DNA of 64,000 nucleotides from Parvimonas micra (GTDB lineage Bacteria; Bacillota; Clostridia; Tissierellales; Peptoniphilaceae). Of the stretch, positions 18,729 to 28,090 are shown one piece after another. A program made the translations under genes and the position numbers. Within the stretch, counting starts at the first letter, position 1, and each line of letters opens with the position of its first letter. The DNA is taken from positions 682,001 through 746,000 of the forward strand of contig NZ_CP148048.1 in NCBI RefSeq assembly GCF_037482165.1, in the 5' to 3' direction. The notes beneath the pieces are model-generated. The model saw only the letters and a program-made list of their open reading frames with translations. It did not search any database and was not told the origin of the DNA.

Positions 18729-20160
18729 TGAAGAATGTGGAGTTTTTGGTGTCTGGAATCATAAGGAAGCTTCAAAGTTAACATATTTTGGGCTTCATAG
18801 TTTACAACATCGAGGTCAAGAAGGTGCAGGTATTATAAGTTCCGATGGAGAAACTTTATATAGTTATAGAAATTTAGGATTAGTTTCTGAAGTTTTTAAA
18901 GATAAAGAAATTCTCTATAATTTAGTTGGAAGTTCTGCAATAGGACATGTAAGGTATGCAACTGCAGGAGATAATAGTGTTAGAAATGTTCAACCATTTT
19001 TATTTGACTTTTATGATATGAGTATTGGTATTTGTCATAATGGGAATTTAGTAAATGCTAAAACTTTAAGATTGGAATTAGAAAAAAATGGAGCTATTTT
19101 TCATTCTTCTTCAGATACTGAAGTTTTAATTCACTTAATCAGAAGAAGTAAAAAAGAAACTTTTGAAGAAAAATTAAAAGAGAGTTTAGGTAAAATTAAA
19201 GGAGGATTTACTTATTTGATTTTAACTAAAGATACTTTATATGGAGCTGTTGACCCTAATTCTCTAAGACCATTAGTTATTGGAAAAACTGAAAATGATA
19301 CCTATGTTATGGCAAGTGAAACTTGTGCTATAGATAATATAGGAGTTGAATTTTTTTGCAATGTAAAAGCTGGTCAATTGGCTATAATCGATAAAGATGG
19401 TCTTAAAATTGAAAATTATACTACTCCTGATAGGATTTCTATTGCTGCTATGGAATATGTTTATTTTGCAAGACCAGATTCGAATATTGCAGGAGTAAAT
19501 GTTCATACTGCAAGAAAAAACACAGGCAGAGCTCTAGCAAGAGAATGTCCTGCAGATGCAGATATAGTAGTTGGTGTACCTAATTCTTCACTTTCTGCAG
19601 CAAGTGGATTTGCAGAAGAAAGTGGCCTACCTTATGAAATGGGATTGATTAAAAATCAATATATTGCAAGAACTTTTATTCAACCTACTCAGGAACTTAG
19701 AGAGCAAGGCGTAAGAATGAAATTATCTGCGGTAAAGGGGGTTGTTAAAGGAAAAAGAGTTGTTATGGTTGATGATTCAATTGTTAGAGGTACAACATGT
19801 AAAAGAATTGTTAAACTTTTAAAAGATGCAGGAGCATCTGAAGTTCATGTTAGAATTGCATCTCCTCCTTTTGTGTTTCCTAGTTTTTACGGAATAGATA
19901 TTTCTACTTCAGGAGAACTTATTGCAGCCAATAAGACATTGGAAGAAATAAAAGAAATAATAGGAGCAGATTCATTGGGATATTTGAGTGAACAAGGACT
20001 TGTAGATTCAATAGGTCTTAAGTTTGATGCTCCATATAACGGATTATGTATGGATTGTTTTAATGGAGACTATCCAGCTGGATTGTATGATTATGAAGAG
20101 GATTTTAATAATTCTTTAACTGATATTCAAAGAAGAATTTTAGAAAGAAAAAATAAATAA
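18715..20160 (+). CDS. purF: amidophosphoribosyltransferase
   Basis: 481 residues. Committed step of purine synthesis: PRPP plus glutamine to phosphoribosylamine. A short propeptide precedes the N-terminal nucleophile Cys8 (NEECGVFG). HRGQEGAGI and the PRPP loop [13 protein letters not shown] are present. Late Cys residues ([12 protein letters not shown]) are consistent with the 4Fe-4S form found in Bacillus. The start is GTG, after AAGGAG, inside the end of purC. As the PRPP consumer, its product level would be controlled by the putative PRPP riboswitch. Confidence 0.96.
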   Translation: MRGINEECGVFGVWNHKEASKLTYFGLHSLQHRGQEGAGIISSDGETLYSYRNLGLVSEVFKDKEILYNLVGSSAIGHVRYATAGDNSVRNVQPFLFDFYDMSIGICHNGNLVNAKTLRLELEKNGAIFHSSSDTEVLIHLIRRSKKETFEEKLKESLGKIKGGFTYLILTKDTLYGAVDPNSLRPLVIGKTENDTYVMASETCAIDNIGVEFFCNVKAGQLAIIDKDGLKIENYTTPDRISIAAMEYVYFARPDSNIAGVNVHTARKNTGRALARECPADADIVVGVPNSSLSAASGFAEESGLPYEMGLIKNQYIARTFIQPTQELREQGVRMKLSAVKGVVKGKRVVMVDDSIVRGTTCKRIVKLLKDAGASEVHVRIASPPFVFPSFYGIDISTSGELIAANKTLEEIKEIIGADSLGYLSEQGLVDSIGLKFDAPYNGLCMDCFNGDYPAGLYDYEEDFNNSLTDIQRRILERKNK

Positions 20161-20178
20161 TATTAGGAAAGGTAAATT

Positions 20179-20802
20179 ATGTTGAATATAGCTGTTTTTA
20201 TTTCTGGTGGAGGAACAAATTTACAAGCCATAATTGATGCTGTTAAAGAAAATAAAATTAATGGAAAGATTAAATTGGTTTTTTCAAACAGAAAAAATGC
20301 TTATGGACTTATAAGAGCACAAAATGAAAGTATCGATACATTTTATTTGAATAGAAAGAAATTTTTTTGTAATGAAGAATATGATGAAAGAATACTTGAA
20401 GAGCTAGAAAGAAGAAATATTGATTTGATTGTACTTGCGGGTTATTTGAATATTTTATCTTCAAAGTTTGTTTCGAAGTATTCTAATAGAATTATAAATA
20501 TTCACCCATCTTTAATTCCTTCTTTTTGTGGAGACGGGTTTTATGGAGAAAATGTTCATAAAGCAGTTATAAAATCAGGTGTCAAATTTACTGGAGCTAC
20601 AACACATTTTGTTGATGAAAAAGTAGATACCGGAGCCATAATCTTGCAAGATGTTGTTCCTGTTTATATAAATGATGACTTTGAAACTGTTGCTAAAAGA
20701 GTTTTAGAAATAGAACATGAAATATTGGTGAAGACAGTAAAGGCATTTTGTGATAATAAGATTGTTTTTAAAGATAATAGAGCATTCATAGTGGAGGAAT
20801 AA
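20179..20802 (+). CDS. purN: phosphoribosylglycinamide formyltransferase
   Basis: 207 residues. It transfers a formyl group from 10-formyl-tetrahydrofolate to GAR. VFISGGGTNLQAI at the N-terminus, LAGYLNILS, the INIHPSLIPSF catalytic segment and FVDEKVDTGAIILQ are PurN hallmarks. GGAAAGG lies upstream of the ATG. It starts 19 bases after purF and is one base from purH. Confidence 0.95.
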   Translation: MLNIAVFISGGGTNLQAIIDAVKENKINGKIKLVFSNRKNAYGLIRAQNESIDTFYLNRKKFFCNEEYDERILEELERRNIDLIVLAGYLNILSSKFVSKYSNRIINIHPSLIPSFCGDGFYGENVHKAVIKSGVKFTGATTHFVDEKVDTGAIILQDVVPVYINDDFETVAKRVLEIEHEILVKTVKAFCDNKIVFKDNRAFIVEE

Positions 20803-20803
20803 G

Positions 20804-22333
20804 ATGTCAAAAAGAGTGTTAATAAGTGTTTTTGAAAAAGAAAATATTGTTGAATTTGCAAATGAACTTGTAAAATTAGGATGGGAAATTATTTCAACCG
20901 GTGGAACTTATAAAATTTTAAAGGAAAGTGGACTTAATGTTATTGAAGTTGATGAAGTAACTAATTTTAAAGAAATTTTAAATGGTCGTGTTAAGACTTT
21001 ACATCCTTATATTCATGGTGGAATTTTATATAAACGTAATGAACAAAATCATGTTGAAACAGTTGAAAATCTTGGTATTTCTTCAATAGATATGGTTGTA
21101 AACAATTTATATCCTTTTGAAAAAGTTTTAAATAGTGATAATAAAACACATGAAGATTTAATTGAGAATATTGATATAGGTGGACCTTCTATGATTAGAG
21201 CTGCGGCTAAAAACTATAATGACGTATCTATTGTTGTTGATCCTAAAGATTATTCTGAGATTATTGAAAGATTGAAGAAAGGTAAATTGGATAAAGATTT
21301 TAGATTATATCTATCTTGTAAGGCTTTTAATTATACTGCATATTATGATGCATTGATTTCATCTTATTTCAATGATTTATTAAATATTGATTTTCCTGAA
21401 AAACTAACAATGACTTATAAAAAAGTTAATAATTTAAGATATGGAGAAAATCCTCATCAAAATGCTTCTTTTTATGAAAAAGTTTATATTAAGGATGATG
21501 AAAAAACGGATTTTAAGCAATTACACGGAAAAGAATTGTCATATAATAATTTAACTGATATGTACTCAGCTATTAAAATTGTGAAAGAATTTGATGAACC
21601 TTGTGTAGTTGCAGTTAAACATAATAATCCTTGTGGACTTGCAATTTCAGATAATATTGATGATGCATATGATAAGGCTTATGCTTGTGATTCAGTTTCA
21701 ATTTTTGGGGGAATTATAGCTCTAAATAGAGAAGTGACAAAATATATAGCAGAAAAGATAAATAGTTTTTTTGTAGAAATTGTAATTGCAAATAAATTTT
21801 CTAAAGAAGCCATTGAAATTTTAACTCAAAAGAAAAATATTAGATTAATTGAAGTAGGAAATATTTCAGATTTTAAACTTCCAAAAACAACAATAAAAGA
21901 AGTTTTAAATGGTATTGTTGTCCAAGACTATGATAATATTTTATTTAAAGAAGATTTAAAAGTTGTTACAAAGAGAAAACCGACTGAAGAAGAGTTAAAA
22001 AATTTAATTTTCGGTTTTAAAGCTTGTAAAACAGTTTGTTCAAATGGAATTGTAATTGTAAAAAATAATGCTACTATTGGAATAGGACAAGGAGAAGTTA
22101 GACGCTCTTGGGCAGTTGAAGAAGGATTAGAAAGAGCAAAAGAAAATTTAAAAGATGCAGTTTTAGCATCAGATGCATTTTTCTTCGAAGATACTGTCGA
22201 ACTATTAAAAGAAAATGGAATTAAAGCAGTAATTCAACCGGGAGGTTCTATAAAGGACGAGAACGTAATAAAATTATGTGATGAATATGGAATAGCAATG
22301 GTATTTACATCTACAAGGCATTTTAGACATTAG
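20804..22333 (+). CDS. purH: AICAR transformylase / IMP cyclohydrolase
   Basis: 509 residues, bifunctional last two steps to IMP. The N-terminal IMP cyclohydrolase (about 1-195) shows STGGTYKILKESG and GRVKTLHPYIHGG. The C-terminal transformylase shows LRYGENPHQNA, AVKHNNPCGLA, SIFGGIIALN and SDAFFFEDTVE. GGAGG precedes the ATG, which lies one base after the purN stop. Confidence 0.97.
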   Translation: MSKRVLISVFEKENIVEFANELVKLGWEIISTGGTYKILKESGLNVIEVDEVTNFKEILNGRVKTLHPYIHGGILYKRNEQNHVETVENLGISSIDMVVNNLYPFEKVLNSDNKTHEDLIENIDIGGPSMIRAAAKNYNDVSIVVDPKDYSEIIERLKKGKLDKDFRLYLSCKAFNYTAYYDALISSYFNDLLNIDFPEKLTMTYKKVNNLRYGENPHQNASFYEKVYIKDDEKTDFKQLHGKELSYNNLTDMYSAIKIVKEFDEPCVVAVKHNNPCGLAISDNIDDAYDKAYACDSVSIFGGIIALNREVTKYIAEKINSFFVEIVIANKFSKEAIEILTQKKNIRLIEVGNISDFKLPKTTIKEVLNGIVVQDYDNILFKEDLKVVTKRKPTEEELKNLIFGFKACKTVCSNGIVIVKNNATIGIGQGEVRRSWAVEEGLERAKENLKDAVLASDAFFFEDTVELLKENGIKAVIQPGGSIKDENVIKLCDEYGIAMVFTSTRHFRH

Positions 22334-22342
22334 GAGGAAGTT

Positions 22343-23584
22343 ATGAAAGTTTTAGTTATTGGTAATGGTGGAAGAGAAGACGCTATTTGTAAAAAAATAT
22401 CTGAAAGTAATAAATGTACTGAACTCTTTTGTTCAAAGGGTAATGCAGGAACTCTTAGATATGCTAAAAATGTCGAATTGAATAGTAATGAAGAAATTTT
22501 TGAGTTTTCAAAGAACAATAATATTGATTTAGTAGTTATAGGACCTGAAGCTCCACTTTGTGAAGGTATTGTTGATTTGTTTAAATGTAGTAATATAAAA
22601 GTTTTTGGGGCAGATAAAAAAAGCGCAAGACTTGAGGGTAGTAAAGACTTCGCAAAAAAATTTATGAAAAAATATGATGTTCCAACTGCAAGATATGAAA
22701 CTATAAAATCAATAAAAGAAGGAAAAAAAGCTATTGAAAATTTTTCATATCCAATAGTTATAAAGGCTGATGGACTTTGTGCAGGAAAAGGTGTTAGAAT
22801 TTGCAATACCAAAGAAGACGTTTTAGATTATTTCAAAGAACTTTTTGAAGATAAAATTTTTGGGAAAGAAGGGAGCACAGTTGTTATTGAAGAATTTTTG
22901 AGAGGAAAAGAAGCTTCTTTACTTTGTTTTGTATCTAAAGGAAATTTAATTCCTATGGAAAGTGCAAGAGACTATAAGAGAATTTTTGATAATGATGAAG
23001 GTGAAAATACAGGAGGTGTAGGCTGTTATTCGCCAAGTGAGTTATTTAATGAAGAATTAAAATTACAAATTGAAAAAATTTTAGAAAAAATTTCAAATGG
23101 ATTAAAAAAAGAAAATTTAGAATATTCTGGTGTACTTTTTATTGGATTTATGATAGATGAAGATGCTAAAGTATTAGAATTTAATGTAAGATTTGGAGAT
23201 CCTGAAACGGAAGTAGTTTTACCTAGAATGGAAAGTGATTTACTCTTAGCTATAGAAAAATCTTTAGATGGTAGTTTAGAAAGAGAAGATTTAAAGTGGA
23301 AAAAAGAAAAATGCCTAACAGTTATTTTAACTTCCAGAGGTTACCCTAAAAATTATGAAAAAGGAAAAGAAATAACAGGCATAGATTCTGTTGATAAGGA
23401 TATTTATGTTTATCATAATAATACTAAGGTTAATGGAAATAAAATATTAACAGATGGAGGTAGAGTTTTGTCTATTACAGCACTTGGTAATAGCTATGAT
23501 GAAATCAGAGAAAAAGTTTATAGAAATATTGAAAAAATATCATTTGAAACAAAACAATATAGAAAAGATATTGGAAAAATGTAA
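22343..23584 (+). CDS. purD: phosphoribosylamine--glycine ligase (GAR synthetase)
   Basis: 413 residues, ATP-grasp enzyme. VIGNGGREDAI, VVIGPEAPLCEG, IKADGLCAGKGV, EEFLRGKEASLL and NVRFGDPETEVVLPR are PurD motifs. AGGAGG precedes the ATG. Last gene of the operon. I see no convincing terminator after it before the rpsF promoter; the 7-bp stem TATGTAA/TTACATA at 23609-23626 is not followed by T residues. Confidence 0.97.
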   Translation: MKVLVIGNGGREDAICKKISESNKCTELFCSKGNAGTLRYAKNVELNSNEEIFEFSKNNNIDLVVIGPEAPLCEGIVDLFKCSNIKVFGADKKSARLEGSKDFAKKFMKKYDVPTARYETIKSIKEGKKAIENFSYPIVIKADGLCAGKGVRICNTKEDVLDYFKELFEDKIFGKEGSTVVIEEFLRGKEASLLCFVSKGNLIPMESARDYKRIFDNDEGENTGGVGCYSPSELFNEELKLQIEKILEKISNGLKKENLEYSGVLFIGFMIDEDAKVLEFNVRFGDPETEVVLPRMESDLLLAIEKSLDGSLEREDLKWKKEKCLTVILTSRGYPKNYEKGKEITGIDSVDKDIYVYHNNTKVNGNKILTDGGRVLSITALGNSYDEIREKVYRNIEKISFETKQYRKDIGKM

Positions 23585-23631
23585 TATTCTATAAATCTAA
23601 GTGAAGTGTATGTAATTTTTTACATAAAAAC

Positions 23632-23660
23632 TTTACATATATTTTTTTGTGTGATATAAT
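23632..23660 (+). promoter_or_regulatory. promoter of rpsF-ssb-rpsR
   Basis: TTTACA (23632-23637), 17-base spacer, TATAAT (23655-23660). Transcription would start near 23667, giving a leader of about 50 bases. The leader holds a small hairpin, GCTC/GAGC (23677-23692), flanked by CTT and CAGAGACC. This is the position where an S6:S18 autoregulatory site is found in many bacteria, but I cannot confirm the motif. Confidence 0.75.
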
Positions 23661-23717
23661 ATATCAGTAAATCCTTGCTCAATAAAAAGAGCCAGAGACC
23701 ATAAGGAGGTGAATGTA

Positions 23718-24002
23718 ATGAGAAAATATGAAGGAGTTTTTATTTTTAAACCAAATCTAGAGGATGAAGTAAGAAATCAAGCTTTTGATAAGATTAAATC
23801 TGCTATAGAAGCTAATGGTAGTATTACTGAAATTAATGAATGGGGAAATAGAAAACTTGCTTATGAAATTAACTACATTAAAGAAGGATATTATATCATA
23901 GTTAATTTTGAAGCAGCAGCTGAAGTAGTTGCAGAAGTAGAAAGAAGATCAAGAATATCTGATGCTATCATTAGATATATGGTTGTTAAGCAAGAAGCTT
24001 AG
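23718..24002 (+). CDS. rpsF: 30S ribosomal protein S6
   Basis: 94 residues, normal for S6: MRKYEGVFIFKPN at the start, GNRKLAYEINYIKEGYY and IIRYMVVK at the end. The ATG at 23718 follows AAGGAGGTG by 6 bases. An in-frame GTG at 23709 lies in the ribosome site and was rejected. It forms the usual S6-SSB-S18 operon. Confidence 0.97.
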   Translation: MRKYEGVFIFKPNLEDEVRNQAFDKIKSAIEANGSITEINEWGNRKLAYEINYIKEGYYIIVNFEAAAEVVAEVERRSRISDAIIRYMVVKQEA

Positions 24003-24014
24003 TGGAGGAACTTT

Positions 24015-24467
24015 ATGAATAGTGTAATTTTAATAGGTAGATTAATCAAGGATCCCGAATTAAGATATACTCAGACATCTAGTAGTAGTTATGCTAGATT
24101 TACCATTGCAGTAGATAAGGGAATGTCTAAAGAAAAAAAACAAGAATTAGAAGCTAAAGGTCAACAAACAGCTGATTTTATAAATATAGTTGTTTGGGGG
24201 AAACAAGCTGAAAATTGCCAAAAATATTTGCAAAAAGGTAGAAATGTAGCAATTCAAGGAAGACTTCAATCTGGAAGTTATACTGCTCAAGATGGAACTA
24301 GAAGATTTGTCACAGAAGTTTGGGCTGAAAGAGTTCAGTTTATTGACTGGGGTGATAGAGCTCAAAAACCTGCTGCAACACAAGGATTTGGTTCATTTGA
24401 TACAGGAATGGATGACGGATTTGATTTACCTTTTCAAGATGCATCAGATGAAGAAATTCCATTTTAA
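24015..24467 (+). CDS. ssb: single-stranded DNA-binding protein
   Basis: 150 residues. OB-fold domain (about 1-110) beginning [19 protein letters not shown], with [15 protein letters not shown], then a flexible linker and the acidic protein-interaction tip DEEIPF. GGAGG lies before the ATG. Located between rpsF and rpsR as in most Firmicutes, so it is the housekeeping SSB. Confidence 0.97.
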   Translation: MNSVILIGRLIKDPELRYTQTSSSSYARFTIAVDKGMSKEKKQELEAKGQQTADFINIVVWGKQAENCQKYLQKGRNVAIQGRLQSGSYTAQDGTRRFVTEVWAERVQFIDWGDRAQKPAATQGFGSFDTGMDDGFDLPFQDASDEEIPF

Positions 24468-24487
24468 TTTTTAAAGGAGATAACAAT

Positions 24488-24712
24488 ATGCAAAGAAAAT
24501 TTAGACCAAGAAAAAAAGTTGTTGCATATTTCTCAGATAACAGTAAACCACTTGATTATAAAGATGTAAATACTCTAAAAAAATTTATTAGTGAAAGAGG
24601 TAAAATTTTACCAAGAAGAGTGACTGGTGCTACTGCTAAACAACAAAGAGAAATCACAGCAGCTATTAAAAAAGCTAGACAAGTTGCGTTATTACCATAT
24701 AGTGCAGAATAG
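24488..24712 (+). CDS. rpsR: 30S ribosomal protein S18
   Basis: 74 residues: [45 protein letters not shown]. Complete and typical. It partners S6 in the 30S platform. AAAGGAG lies upstream of the ATG and a strong terminator follows 12 bases after the stop. Confidence 0.97.
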   Translation: MQRKFRPRKKVVAYFSDNSKPLDYKDVNTLKKFISERGKILPRRVTGATAKQQREITAAIKKARQVALLPYSAE

Positions 24713-24724
24713 TTTGTAACCAAC

Positions 24725-24746
24725 GGGAGAGAAATCTCCCTTTTTT
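24725..24746 (+). terminator. terminator of the rpsF operon
   Basis: Stem GGGAGA / TCTCCC with a GAAA tetraloop and a run of six T. Confidence 0.93.
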
Positions 24747-24783
24747 AGTTTGATAATAGCTTTTAAAATTATTAGGAGATAGT

Positions 24784-25203
24784 ATGAATACTAAAAAAAG
24801 AAATTTATTTATTTTTGCTGGATTATTGTGGCTATTTGCTGGAATAATGGTTATGAATGTTGGAATACCATTTTTAATAAATGATGATAAAATGTTTATA
24901 TTTGGGGTGCTAGGTGCAATAGCAATATTTTTAATATTTTATATAATGATATTCTCTAAATATGTACATAAACATAAAAATAGGATTTTAAAAGATAAAA
25001 GAGAACAAATGAAAATTTGGGAGTTTTTTGATAAATCAAGTTATATTTTAATGCTTTTTATGATGACTTTTGGAACAGCATTAAGATTTAGTGGATTTTT
25101 ACCGAATTTTTTCTTTGAATTTTTCTATTCTGGATTAGGATTCGCATTATCTTTAAGTGGAGTTTCATTTTTGATATTAGCATTTAAATATTATAATTTT
25201 TAA
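24784..25203 (+). CDS. small integral membrane protein, unknown function
   Basis: 139 residues with four predicted membrane segments (about 8-32, 39-58, 85-102 and 112-134) joined by a basic cytoplasmic loop KYVHKHKNRILKDKREQMK. The topology suggests both ends in the cytoplasm. No family I can name. ATTAGGAG precedes the ATG. It is isolated between two terminators, so it is probably transcribed alone, although I see no strong promoter in the 37-base gap. Confidence 0.7.
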   Translation: MNTKKRNLFIFAGLLWLFAGIMVMNVGIPFLINDDKMFIFGVLGAIAIFLIFYIMIFSKYVHKHKNRILKDKREQMKIWEFFDKSSYILMLFMMTFGTALRFSGFLPNFFFEFFYSGLGFALSLSGVSFLILAFKYYNF

Positions 25204-25266
25204 ATATTCATCTTTAACTGAGTATAATATATGATATTAATATTAAAAATTTGCTTAGTTATTAGC

Positions 25267-25311
25267 GAAACAATCACAAAAACAAGTAGTTTTTGTGATT
25301 GTTTCCTTTTT
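25267..25311 (+). terminator. long-stem intrinsic terminator
   Basis: Perfect 17-bp inverted repeat GAAACAATCACAAAAAC / GTTTTTGTGATTGTTTC around a 5-base loop, followed by CTTTTTT. It ends the transcript of the small membrane protein. Confidence 0.9.
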
Positions 25312-25501
25312 TATATAATTTAATTATGATTTTATAAAATGATACTAGTATTCACTAGAATTTTAATTAAATACCTGTTATAAAAAAATTTTTAGACATA
25401 ATATTCTAGATTAAGTATATTAATAAATAGTATATTATAATTTTATTTGTATAACATTATTTCTAAAATATTAAATGTTAATTTAAATTTTGAATAAAAT
25501 A

Positions 25502-25530
25502 TTGATAATTTAATAGTTTTATGATACAAT
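25502..25530 (+). promoter_or_regulatory. promoter of the rsmD-coaD operon
   Basis: TTGATA (25502-25507), 17 bases, TACAAT (25525-25530), followed by an A+T-rich leader of about 75 bases before rsmD. Confidence 0.65.
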
Positions 25531-25611
25531 TTATTATGAATATATTTGAGTAGATTATATTTTTTCTTTTACAAATATTATAACTAAAAATATTATTATT
25601 AAGGTAAAAAA

Positions 25612-26151
25612 ATGAGAATTATATCGGGTGAAAAGAGAGGATTAAAATTATTATCGCCTATAGATTATAGAGTAAGACCAACTACTGATAAAATTAAGGA
25701 ATCTATTTTTAATATTCTATCAGAAATAGATGAAAATTCAATAGTTTTGGATTTATTTTGTGGTAGTGGTGCTATTGGCATAGAATTTATTAGTAGAGGG
25801 GCCAAAAAAGTATATTTTTGTGATTTTTCAAATGATAGTATTAAAGTTACTAAAAAAAATATAGAAAGTACTAATTTTGTAGAAAAATCAGTTATTATAA
25901 AAAATGATTATATGGAATGTTTAAAATATTTTTTCAAAAATAACTTAAAATTTGATTATATTTTCCTAGATCCTCCATATAAAAATAATTATATTGAAAA
26001 TACATTGGAATTTATATGGGATAATAATATTTTAAATGAAAATGGAATAATTATATTAGAGACGGATAAAAACATAATAATAAAAAATTTTATTCCAATA
26101 AAAGAAAAAAAATACTCTAAGATAAGAGTAATATTTCTAGAAAGGAAATAA
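25612..26151 (+). CDS. rsmD: 16S rRNA (guanine-966 N2)-methyltransferase
   Basis: 179 residues. MRIISGEKRGLKL, RPTTDKIKESIFNIL, the SAM site VLDLFCGSGAIGIEFISRGA and the N2-guanine methylation motif FLDPPYK identify RsmD. It lies directly before coaD, the standard Firmicute arrangement. The ribosome site is weak (TAAGGT, 6-7 bases before the ATG). Confidence 0.94.
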   Translation: MRIISGEKRGLKLLSPIDYRVRPTTDKIKESIFNILSEIDENSIVLDLFCGSGAIGIEFISRGAKKVYFCDFSNDSIKVTKKNIESTNFVEKSVIIKNDYMECLKYFFKNNLKFDYIFLDPPYKNNYIENTLEFIWDNNILNENGIIILETDKNIIIKNFIPIKEKKYSKIRVIFLERK

Positions 26152-26156
26152 TATAA

Positions 26157-26636
26157 ATGAAAGTAGTTTTTCCGGGTAGTTTAGATCCTTTAACTATTGG
26201 ACATAAGAAAATTATTTTAAAAGCCTTAGATGTTTTTGGCTCTATAAATGTTGTGGTTTTAAATAATATAAATAAAAAATCTCTTTTATCACTTGAAGAA
26301 AGAAAAGATGTTATTTCAAATGTATTTAAGGAATATACAAATATTAGTGTTGATGTTTACTGTGGTTTATTGAGCGATTATATTATGCATAATGATATCA
26401 ATATTATTGTAAGGGGTGTTAGAAATACTTTAGATTTTGAATCTGAAAAGATTAATGCTAAAGTAAATCAAGAGCTTTGTGGGGTGCAAACAATTTTATT
26501 CTTTTCTGAATCTTCAGAAGAACATATTAGTTCAAGTGTTGTTAAAGATATATTCTTTAATGGTGGAAATATTGAACCATATGTAGATAAGATTGTTTTA
26601 GATATATTAAATAAAAAATTTAGGAGGAATGGATAA
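26157..26636 (+). CDS. coaD: pantetheine-phosphate adenylyltransferase
   Basis: 159 residues. Fourth step of coenzyme A synthesis (4'-phosphopantetheine plus ATP to dephospho-CoA). PGSLDPLTIGHKKII holds the nucleotidyltransferase T/HxGH motif, RGVRNTLDFESE binds substrate, and ISSSVVKDIFFNGG is the C-terminal signature (family ISSSxVRE). The stop overlaps the next start (TAATG). Confidence 0.95.
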   Translation: MKVVFPGSLDPLTIGHKKIILKALDVFGSINVVVLNNINKKSLLSLEERKDVISNVFKEYTNISVDVYCGLLSDYIMHNDINIIVRGVRNTLDFESEKINAKVNQELCGVQTILFFSESSEEHISSSVVKDIFFNGGNIEPYVDKIVLDILNKKFRRNG

Positions 26637-27109
26637 TGGAAATTTTAGAATTAATTGATCGTATTGAAGATTTGGTGGAAGAAAGTTCAAGTTTACCTTT
26701 TTCAAAGAAAGTTATGGTTGATTCAGAGGCTTTGTTTTTCATTTTAAAAGAAATGAGAGAAAATATTCCTGAAGAAATTAAACAAGCAGAATGGGTTAAT
26801 GTTGAAAAAGATAGGATTTTAAATGATGCTACAAAAGATGCAAATCAAATTTTAGAACAAGCAAATAAAGAAGCATCTAATATAAAAACAGCTGCTGAAT
26901 TAAAATGTCAACAAATGATTAACGAAAGTGATGTTGTTGTAGCTGCCGAAAGTAAAGCAAATGATATTTTATTAAATGCCGAACAAAATGCAAAAACTAT
27001 TAAAATGCAAACTAATACTTATGTTGATGATGTTTTATCTAAAACTCAAGAGAAATTAAGAGATATAATAACTGTTTTAGATAATAACAGAAGTGAAATT
27101 AGAAAATAA
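26636..27109 (+). CDS. coiled-coil protein following coaD, unknown function
   Basis: 157 residues, soluble. From about residue 48 to 145 it is a continuous Ala/Glu/Lys/Gln-rich helix with heptad spacing, like ATP synthase b subunits or DivIVA-type proteins. Similar short coiled-coil proteins follow coaD in many Clostridia and are annotated as hypothetical or ATPase. AGGAGG sits in the coaD tail. Function unknown; translational coupling suggests constitutive expression with coaD. Confidence 0.8.
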   Translation: MEILELIDRIEDLVEESSSLPFSKKVMVDSEALFFILKEMRENIPEEIKQAEWVNVEKDRILNDATKDANQILEQANKEASNIKTAAELKCQQMINESDVVVAAESKANDILLNAEQNAKTIKMQTNTYVDDVLSKTQEKLRDIITVLDNNRSEIRK

Positions 27110-27121
27110 ATTGGAGAAATA

Positions 27122-28090
27122 ATGAATAAAGTTACTGAAAATTTAATTTTAGATATTGAAGATATTAGAAATTTATTTGGAAATTTAGATTCTAATATAG
27201 ATTATATTTCTAAAAAATTTGACGTTTCTATAAAAAATAGTGATGAAGGTTTATCTATAACTGGAGAAGAAAAAATGGTTTTATTATGTATTAAAACCAT
27301 TGAGTTTTTAGTTAAAGATAAATCACCGGAAAGTATGGATAAGCAAAAAATTTCTTATGTAATTGAGAAAGTAAAAAGTGAAAATAAGGAAATTCTAAAA
27401 GATTGGTTAGATTATGTTATTTGTATAAATGCAAAGTTAAAACCTATTAAGCCTAAAACTATAGGTCAAAGGAAATATATATCTGCAATAGAAGAGAACA
27501 TAATTACTTTTGGTATAGGCCCAGCAGGAACTGGAAAAACTTTTTTAGCTATTGCAATGGCTGCTAAAGCTTTAAAGAATAATTCTGTATCAAAAATTAT
27601 TTTAACAAGACCTGCTGTTGAAGCTGGGGAAAATTTAGGCTTTTTACCTGGTGATTTACAAGAAAAAATTGATCCATATTTAAGACCTTTGTATGACTCA
27701 TTGTATAATATTTTAGGATATGATAATTTTCTTAGATTAAAAGAAAAAGGTATTATTGAAGTGGCACCTTTGGCTTATATGAGAGGAAGAACATTGGATG
27801 ATGCCTTTATAATTCTTGATGAAGCTCAAAACGCTACGAATGAACAAATGAAGATGTTTTTAACCAGAATAGGATTTGAGTCTAAGGCTGTTATTACCGG
27901 GGATATTACTCAGATTGACTTAGGAAGAAGAAAAAATTCAGGTCTTGTTTCAGTAAGTAAAATCTTGAATGATATTAATGGAATAAATTTTAATTATTTT
28001 GATAGTTCTGATGTTGTAAGACATAGTATTGTTATGAAAATAATTGATGCTTATACTAAATATGAAGATAATTTAGTGGAGAAAAAATAA
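27122..28090 (+). CDS. phoH: PhoH-family ATPase
   Basis: 322 residues. C-terminal PhoH domain with Walker A GPAGTGKTF (near residue 137), LTRPAVEAGENLGFLPGDL and Walker B FIILDEAQN, resembling an RNA-helicase half. The N-terminal 110 residues resemble the KH-like region of the PhoH/YbeZ family. It is next to ybeY, its usual partner in ribosome and RNA maturation. TTGGAG lies before the ATG. Confidence 0.93.
   Translation: MNKVTENLILDIEDIRNLFGNLDSNIDYISKKFDVSIKNSDEGLSITGEEKMVLLCIKTIEFLVKDKSPESMDKQKISYVIEKVKSENKEILKDWLDYVICINAKLKPIKPKTIGQRKYISAIEENIITFGIGPAGTGKTFLAIAMAAKALKNNSVSKIILTRPAVEAGENLGFLPGDLQEKIDPYLRPLYDSLYNILGYDNFLRLKEKGIIEVAPLAYMRGRTLDDAFIILDEAQNATNEQMKMFLTRIGFESKAVITGDITQIDLGRRKNSGLVSVSKILNDINGINFNYFDSSDVVRHSIVMKIIDAYTKYEDNLVEKK

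Larger units (their letters stand above)
25204..25611. other. 408-base gene-free region
   Basis: It contains a strong terminator hairpin (25267-25311) and the promoter of the rsmD operon (25502-25530). The rest is A+T-rich with stops in all frames, and I see no RNA gene or protein gene in it. Confidence 0.6.

Noticed and set aside
22330-22812. Minus-strand open frame of 160 codons
   Set aside because: It is antisense to purD, with no plausible domain or ribosome site.
25231-25320. Small open frame in the 408-base gap
   Set aside because: It runs through the terminator hairpin and lacks a ribosome site.
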